Shown here piece by piece: positions 61,105 to 64,000 of a stretch of 64,000 nucleotides of DNA. The stretch is from NCBI RefSeq assembly GCF_036250065.1, contig NZ_CP109199.1:1178001-1242000 (forward strand), read 5' to 3'. Position numbers and translations under genes: made by a program. Each line of letters starts with the position of its first letter. The first letter of the stretch is position 1. Source of the DNA: Micromonospora sp. NBC_01699. GTDB lineage: Bacteria; Actinomycetota; Actinomycetes; Mycobacteriales; Micromonosporaceae. The notes under the pieces were generated by a model. That model was given only the letters and a program-made list of their open reading frames with translations. It did no database searches and had not been told where the DNA came from.

Positions 61105-63537
61105 ATGAGCGTCGAGATCGAGGGCGGTGGGACCGGGGGCGGTGCGATCGAGGGCGGCGGGACCGGGGGCGGTGCGATCGAGGGCGGCGGGAGCGTCGGA
61201 CCGGGCACCGGGGAGGTGTGGCGGGTCCGGGTCACCGGTGTCGTGCAGGGCGTCGGCTACCGCCCGTTCGTCTACCGGCTGGCCCACCGGTACGCACTCT
61301 CCGGCTGGGTCTACAACGATCCGGAGGGGGTGCTGGTCGAGGCGGCCGGCCCGGTCGACCTGCTGACCCGGTTCGCGGCCGAGCTGAGCAGCGGGGCGCC
61401 CGAACTGGCAAGGGTCGACGACGTACGGGTGACCCGGGGCCTGCCGCCCGACCCCGACGCGGACGGCCGGTTCGTCATCGTCACCAGCCGCCAGGCGGGC
61501 AGCCGTACGGCACTGGTGCCGGCCGACACCCACGTCTGCGTCGACTGCCTCGCCGAGCTGCGCGATCCCGCCGACCACCGGTACCGCTACCCGTTCATCA
61601 ACTGCACGAACTGCGGCCCGCGCTACTCGATCGTGCGGGACCTGCCGTACGACCGGACGCAGACCACGATGGCGACCTTCCGGATGTGCGTACGCTGCGA
61701 GACCGAGTATCGCGACCCGCTCGACCGGCGCTACCACGCCCAGCCGAACGCCTGCCCGGCCTGCGGGCCGAGGCTGCTCTACGCGACCGGGCCGGACTCG
61801 CCCGAGGTCGCGGTCGGCGATGACGCGCTGCGGCGCTGCGCCGAGGCGCTGGCCCAGGGGCGGATCGCGGCGATCAAGAGCGTCGGCGGGTTCCACCTGG
61901 CCGTCGACGCCAGCAACGCCGAGGCCGTGGCCCGGCTGCGGCGGCGCAAGCGTCGGGACTCGAAACCGTTCGCGGTGATGGCGCGGGACCTCGCGACCGC
62001 CCACCGGCTGGTCCACCTCGAACCGGCCGAGGTGGACCTGATCTGCTCGCCGGCCCGCCCGATCCTGCTCGCCCGCAAGCGGGCCGGTTCCCTGCCGGAG
62101 AGTGTCGCGCCCCGCAACCCCAACCTCGGCGTGATGCTGCCCTCGGCGCCGCACCACCACCTGCTGCTCGACGAGCCGGGACTCGGCACCCTCGTAATGA
62201 CCAGCGGCAACATCTCCGGTTATCCGATCGCGTACCGGAACGAGGAGGCGCTGGAGCAGCTCTTCGAGATCGCCGACGTGATGCTCTACCACGACCGGGA
62301 CATCGAGATCCGGGTGGACGACTCGGTGGTCCGGCTCTCCACCCACCCCGAACTGGAGCGGTCGCTGCTCACCTTCCTGCGCCGGGCCCGGGGCTACGCG
62401 CCGTACCCGGTCGACGTCGGGCGGCCGTTGGCCACGGTGGTGGCCTACGGCGCGGAGTTGAAGACGACAGTGGCGCTGAGCAGCGGTAACCGGGTCTATC
62501 TGAGCCAGCATATCGGCGACCTGAAGAACGACGAGACCTACGCGTCGCACCGCCGGGCCGCCGAACACCTGGCCGGTCTCTACGAGATCCGGCCACAACT
62601 GCGGGCGTACGACCTGCACCCGCAGTTCCGTTCCACCAGGTCGGCGTCGGCCGGTGACGCCGAGGAACCGGCGACCGAGTTCGTGCAGCACCACCACGCG
62701 CACATGGCGTCGTGCATGGCCGAGCACCGGCTCACCGGCCCGACGCTCGGTGTTGTCTTCGACGGGGCCGGCTACGGCGAGGACGGGACGATCTGGGGCG
62801 GGGAGTTCCTGCTCGGCGACTACGCGTCCGTACGGCGGGTGGCGCATTTGCGACCACTCGCGCTGGTCGGCGGCGACCAGGCGGTGCGCGAGCCCATCCG
62901 GACCGGGCTCGCCCTCGCCCTCGACGCCCTCGACGACCCCGACCTGGTCACGGCGGCGTTCCCGGTGCTCGCCACCCTCTCCGAGCAGCACCGGCACGTC
63001 TACGGCCGGATGGCGGCCCGTGGCATCAACTCGCCGATGACGTCGAGCATGGGTCGCCTCTTCGACGGCATCGCCGCGCTGCTCGACGTCTGCGTCCGGG
63101 CCGAGTACGAGGCACAGGGGCCGATCGAGCTCGAAGGGCTGCTGGAGCGCGACCTGAAACCGGACCGGGCCTACCACTTCGACGCCGAGGTCACCGGCGG
63201 GGTCACCCAGCTCGACCCCCGGCCGGTGGTCCGCGCGGTCGCCGCCGACCTGGCCGCCGGGATCGACCTGCCCCGGATCAGCCGCCGGTTCCACACGGCC
63301 GTGGTCGATGCCGTGACCAGGCAGTGCCTGGCGGTACGCGACACCACCGGGGTCGACCGGATAGTCCTCTCCGGTGGTGTCTACCTGAACGAGTTCCTGC
63401 TGGTCAATTGTATGATCGACCTCGCCCGGCAGGGTCTGACCGTGCACTGCCACCGGCAGGTGCCGACCAACGACGGAGGGATCGCCCTCGGCCAGGTGCT
63501 GGTCGCGGACGCCCGTACCCAGACAGGAAACCGGTAG
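61105..63537 (+). CDS. hypF: HypF, carbamoyltransferase
   Basis: An 810-residue enzyme that converts carbamoyl phosphate and ATP to carbamoyl adenylate and transfers the carbamoyl to HypE. Domains in order: acylphosphatase (VQGVGYRPFVYRLA, residues 47-60, Arg53), two zinc-finger units (HVCVDCL and CTNC; CVRC and CPAC), a YrdC-like domain (RIAAIKSVGGFHLAVDA; LVMTSGNISGYPIA) and a Kae1-like domain (VQHHHAHMASCMAEH; VFDGAGYGEDG; LSGGVYLNEFLLVNC). All are complete. An extra Gly-rich repeat leader of about 30 residues precedes the first domain; GTG at 61216 would omit it. The next gene begins 3 bp past its stop. Confidence 0.95.
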   Translation: MSVEIEGGGTGGGAIEGGGTGGGAIEGGGSVGPGTGEVWRVRVTGVVQGVGYRPFVYRLAHRYALSGWVYNDPEGVLVEAAGPVDLLTRFAAELSSGAPELARVDDVRVTRGLPPDPDADGRFVIVTSRQAGSRTALVPADTHVCVDCLAELRDPADHRYRYPFINCTNCGPRYSIVRDLPYDRTQTTMATFRMCVRCETEYRDPLDRRYHAQPNACPACGPRLLYATGPDSPEVAVGDDALRRCAEALAQGRIAAIKSVGGFHLAVDASNAEAVARLRRRKRRDSKPFAVMARDLATAHRLVHLEPAEVDLICSPARPILLARKRAGSLPESVAPRNPNLGVMLPSAPHHHLLLDEPGLGTLVMTSGNISGYPIAYRNEEALEQLFEIADVMLYHDRDIEIRVDDSVVRLSTHPELERSLLTFLRRARGYAPYPVDVGRPLATVVAYGAELKTTVALSSGNRVYLSQHIGDLKNDETYASHRRAAEHLAGLYEIRPQLRAYDLHPQFRSTRSASAGDAEEPATEFVQHHHAHMASCMAEHRLTGPTLGVVFDGAGYGEDGTIWGGEFLLGDYASVRRVAHLRPLALVGGDQAVREPIRTGLALALDALDDPDLVTAAFPVLATLSEQHRHVYGRMAARGINSPMTSSMGRLFDGIAALLDVCVRAEYEAQGPIELEGLLERDLKPDRAYHFDAEVTGGVTQLDPRPVVRAVAADLAAGIDLPRISRRFHTAVVDAVTRQCLAVRDTTGVDRIVLSGGVYLNEFLLVNCMIDLARQGLTVHCHRQVPTNDGGIALGQVLVADARTQTGNR
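61116..61193 (+). repeat. 30-bp tandem repeat encoding a Gly-rich leader of HypF
   Basis: The unit GATCGAGGGCGGYGGGACCG-GGGGCGGTGC occurs 2.6 times at the start of hypF and encodes IEGGGTGGGA repeats. The near-identity indicates recent expansion. Confidence 0.9.
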
Positions 63538-63539
63538 CC

Positions 63540-64000
63540 GTGAGCGCAGAGGTGGCAGTTCACAGCGATGAGGCGGCGGCTCGCGGCGGTGCCGTGGCGA
63601 GCACCCATGACGTGCCGATGGACAGTCCGATCCGGACCGACGGCTTGGTGATCGGCGACGATGCGTACGCCTTCGTCCGGGCTCGTGAGTCCAGCGCCCG
63701 GACGTACGCCAACGACGTCGACCGGGTGCTCGGCTACGGCCGGCTGGCCCGGGTGCAGGACACCGACGGTCGGGTCTACCTGGACTGCCTCTCGGCGGCC
63801 GGCACCCTCGCCCTCGGGCACAACCATCCGGCGGTCGACACCGCCGTGCGCGAGTATCTCGACTCGGGCGGGTTGCAGCAGGCACTGGACCTGACCACAC
63901 CGGCCAAGTACCGCTTCCTGCGTACGCTCTACCGGCTGCTGCCGGCGGGTTTCGCCGCCACCGCGAAGGTGCAGTTCTGCGGTCCCAGCGGCGCGGACGC
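63540..64000 (+). CDS. Class III PLP aminotransferase, diaminobutyrate--2-oxoglutarate type, N-terminal part
   Basis: The gene continues past the right edge; 153 residues are visible. After about 45 residues of leader come RARESSARTYANDVDRVLG, DTDGRVYLDCLSAAGTLALG, HNHPAVDTAVREYLDSGGLQ, LDLTTPAKYRF and VQFCGPSGADA, which closely follow the N-terminal part of 2,4-diaminobutyrate aminotransferases. The PLP lysine lies outside the window. Such enzymes make diaminobutyrate or related diamines for siderophores and other specialised products. GTG at 63540 begins 3 bp after hypF, so translation is coupled to the HypE/HypF genes. Confidence 0.88.
   Translation, partial: MSAEVAVHSDEAAARGGAVASTHDVPMDSPIRTDGLVIGDDAYAFVRARESSARTYANDVDRVLGYGRLARVQDTDGRVYLDCLSAAGTLALGHNHPAVDTAVREYLDSGGLQQALDLTTPAKYRFLRTLYRLLPAGFAATAKVQFCGPSGAD

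Overview
This is a high-GC actinobacterial chromosome segment, most likely from the Micromonosporaceae or a close relative. Evidence: strong G/C at third codon positions, many GTG starts, 4-nt ATGA/GTGA overlaps, and conserved actinobacterial neighbourhoods. Most of the window is ordinary chromosome. The stretch from about 51.7 kb to the right edge, beyond a tRNA-Lys, is more accessory in character.

Region 1 (1-14.6 kb) follows the order pncB - clpS - aosR (DUF2017) - mec - cysO - cysM - metallo-hydrolase (Rv1339 type) - rph - rdgB known from Mycobacterium tuberculosis Rv1330c-Rv1341. It carries insertions: a large LuxR regulator, a degenerate dynamin-like protein, an aldo/keto reductase and two glycosyltransferases. 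The rhomboid and murI genes found between cysM and the hydrolase in M. tuberculosis are missing. The sulfur carrier CysO has a 36-residue tail after its Gly-Gly.

Region 2 (14.6-22.7 kb) is a leftward histidine-utilisation operon: rpiR-type regulator - hutU - M20 amidohydrolase - hutF - hutI - hutH. It has palindromes at its 5' end, and a G/C-rich convergent intergenic region with a palindromic repeat at its 3' end.

Region 3 (22.7-33.5 kb) is mixed metabolism and signalling: two methyltransferases (one with an 8-bp duplication at its start), a MOSC protein, an expansin-like secreted protein, a serine hydrolase, a flavin reductase, a GNAT, an aldo/keto reductase-TetR pair, and a divergent ECF sigma factor / Ser-Thr kinase pair beside a lipoprotein.

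Region 4 (33.7-46.2 kb) has tRNA-Leu, a Bcp peroxiredoxin, a nikMNQO-type metal ECF transporter behind a candidate Nur box, a DoxX/MauE-DsbA redox operon, an ECF sigma factor divergent from a zinc-finger anti-sigma factor, a CopC-CopD fusion with YcnI (copper), and a repeat-rich membrane protein.

Region 5 (46.3-51.7 kb) has a GT87 mannosyltransferase, oligoribonuclease, tRNA-His, two tandem L,D-transpeptidase lipoproteins and tRNA-Lys.

Region 6 (51.7-64 kb) starts with a three-gene set ending in a large M48 membrane peptidase. Next come an AT-richer orphan HsdR-N-like nuclease, a broken endonuclease/exonuclease/phosphatase fragment and a TrmB/LuxR-like regulator. Last is a rightward operon: GNAT - isochorismatase-like hydrolase - HypE - HypF - diaminobutyrate-type aminotransferase (cut by the window edge). 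HypE and HypF together make a protein-bound thiocyanate, the cyanide source for NiFe-hydrogenase. No hydrogenase or hypC/hypD is visible here, and the neighbours look like specialised metabolism, so this is the most interesting system in the window.
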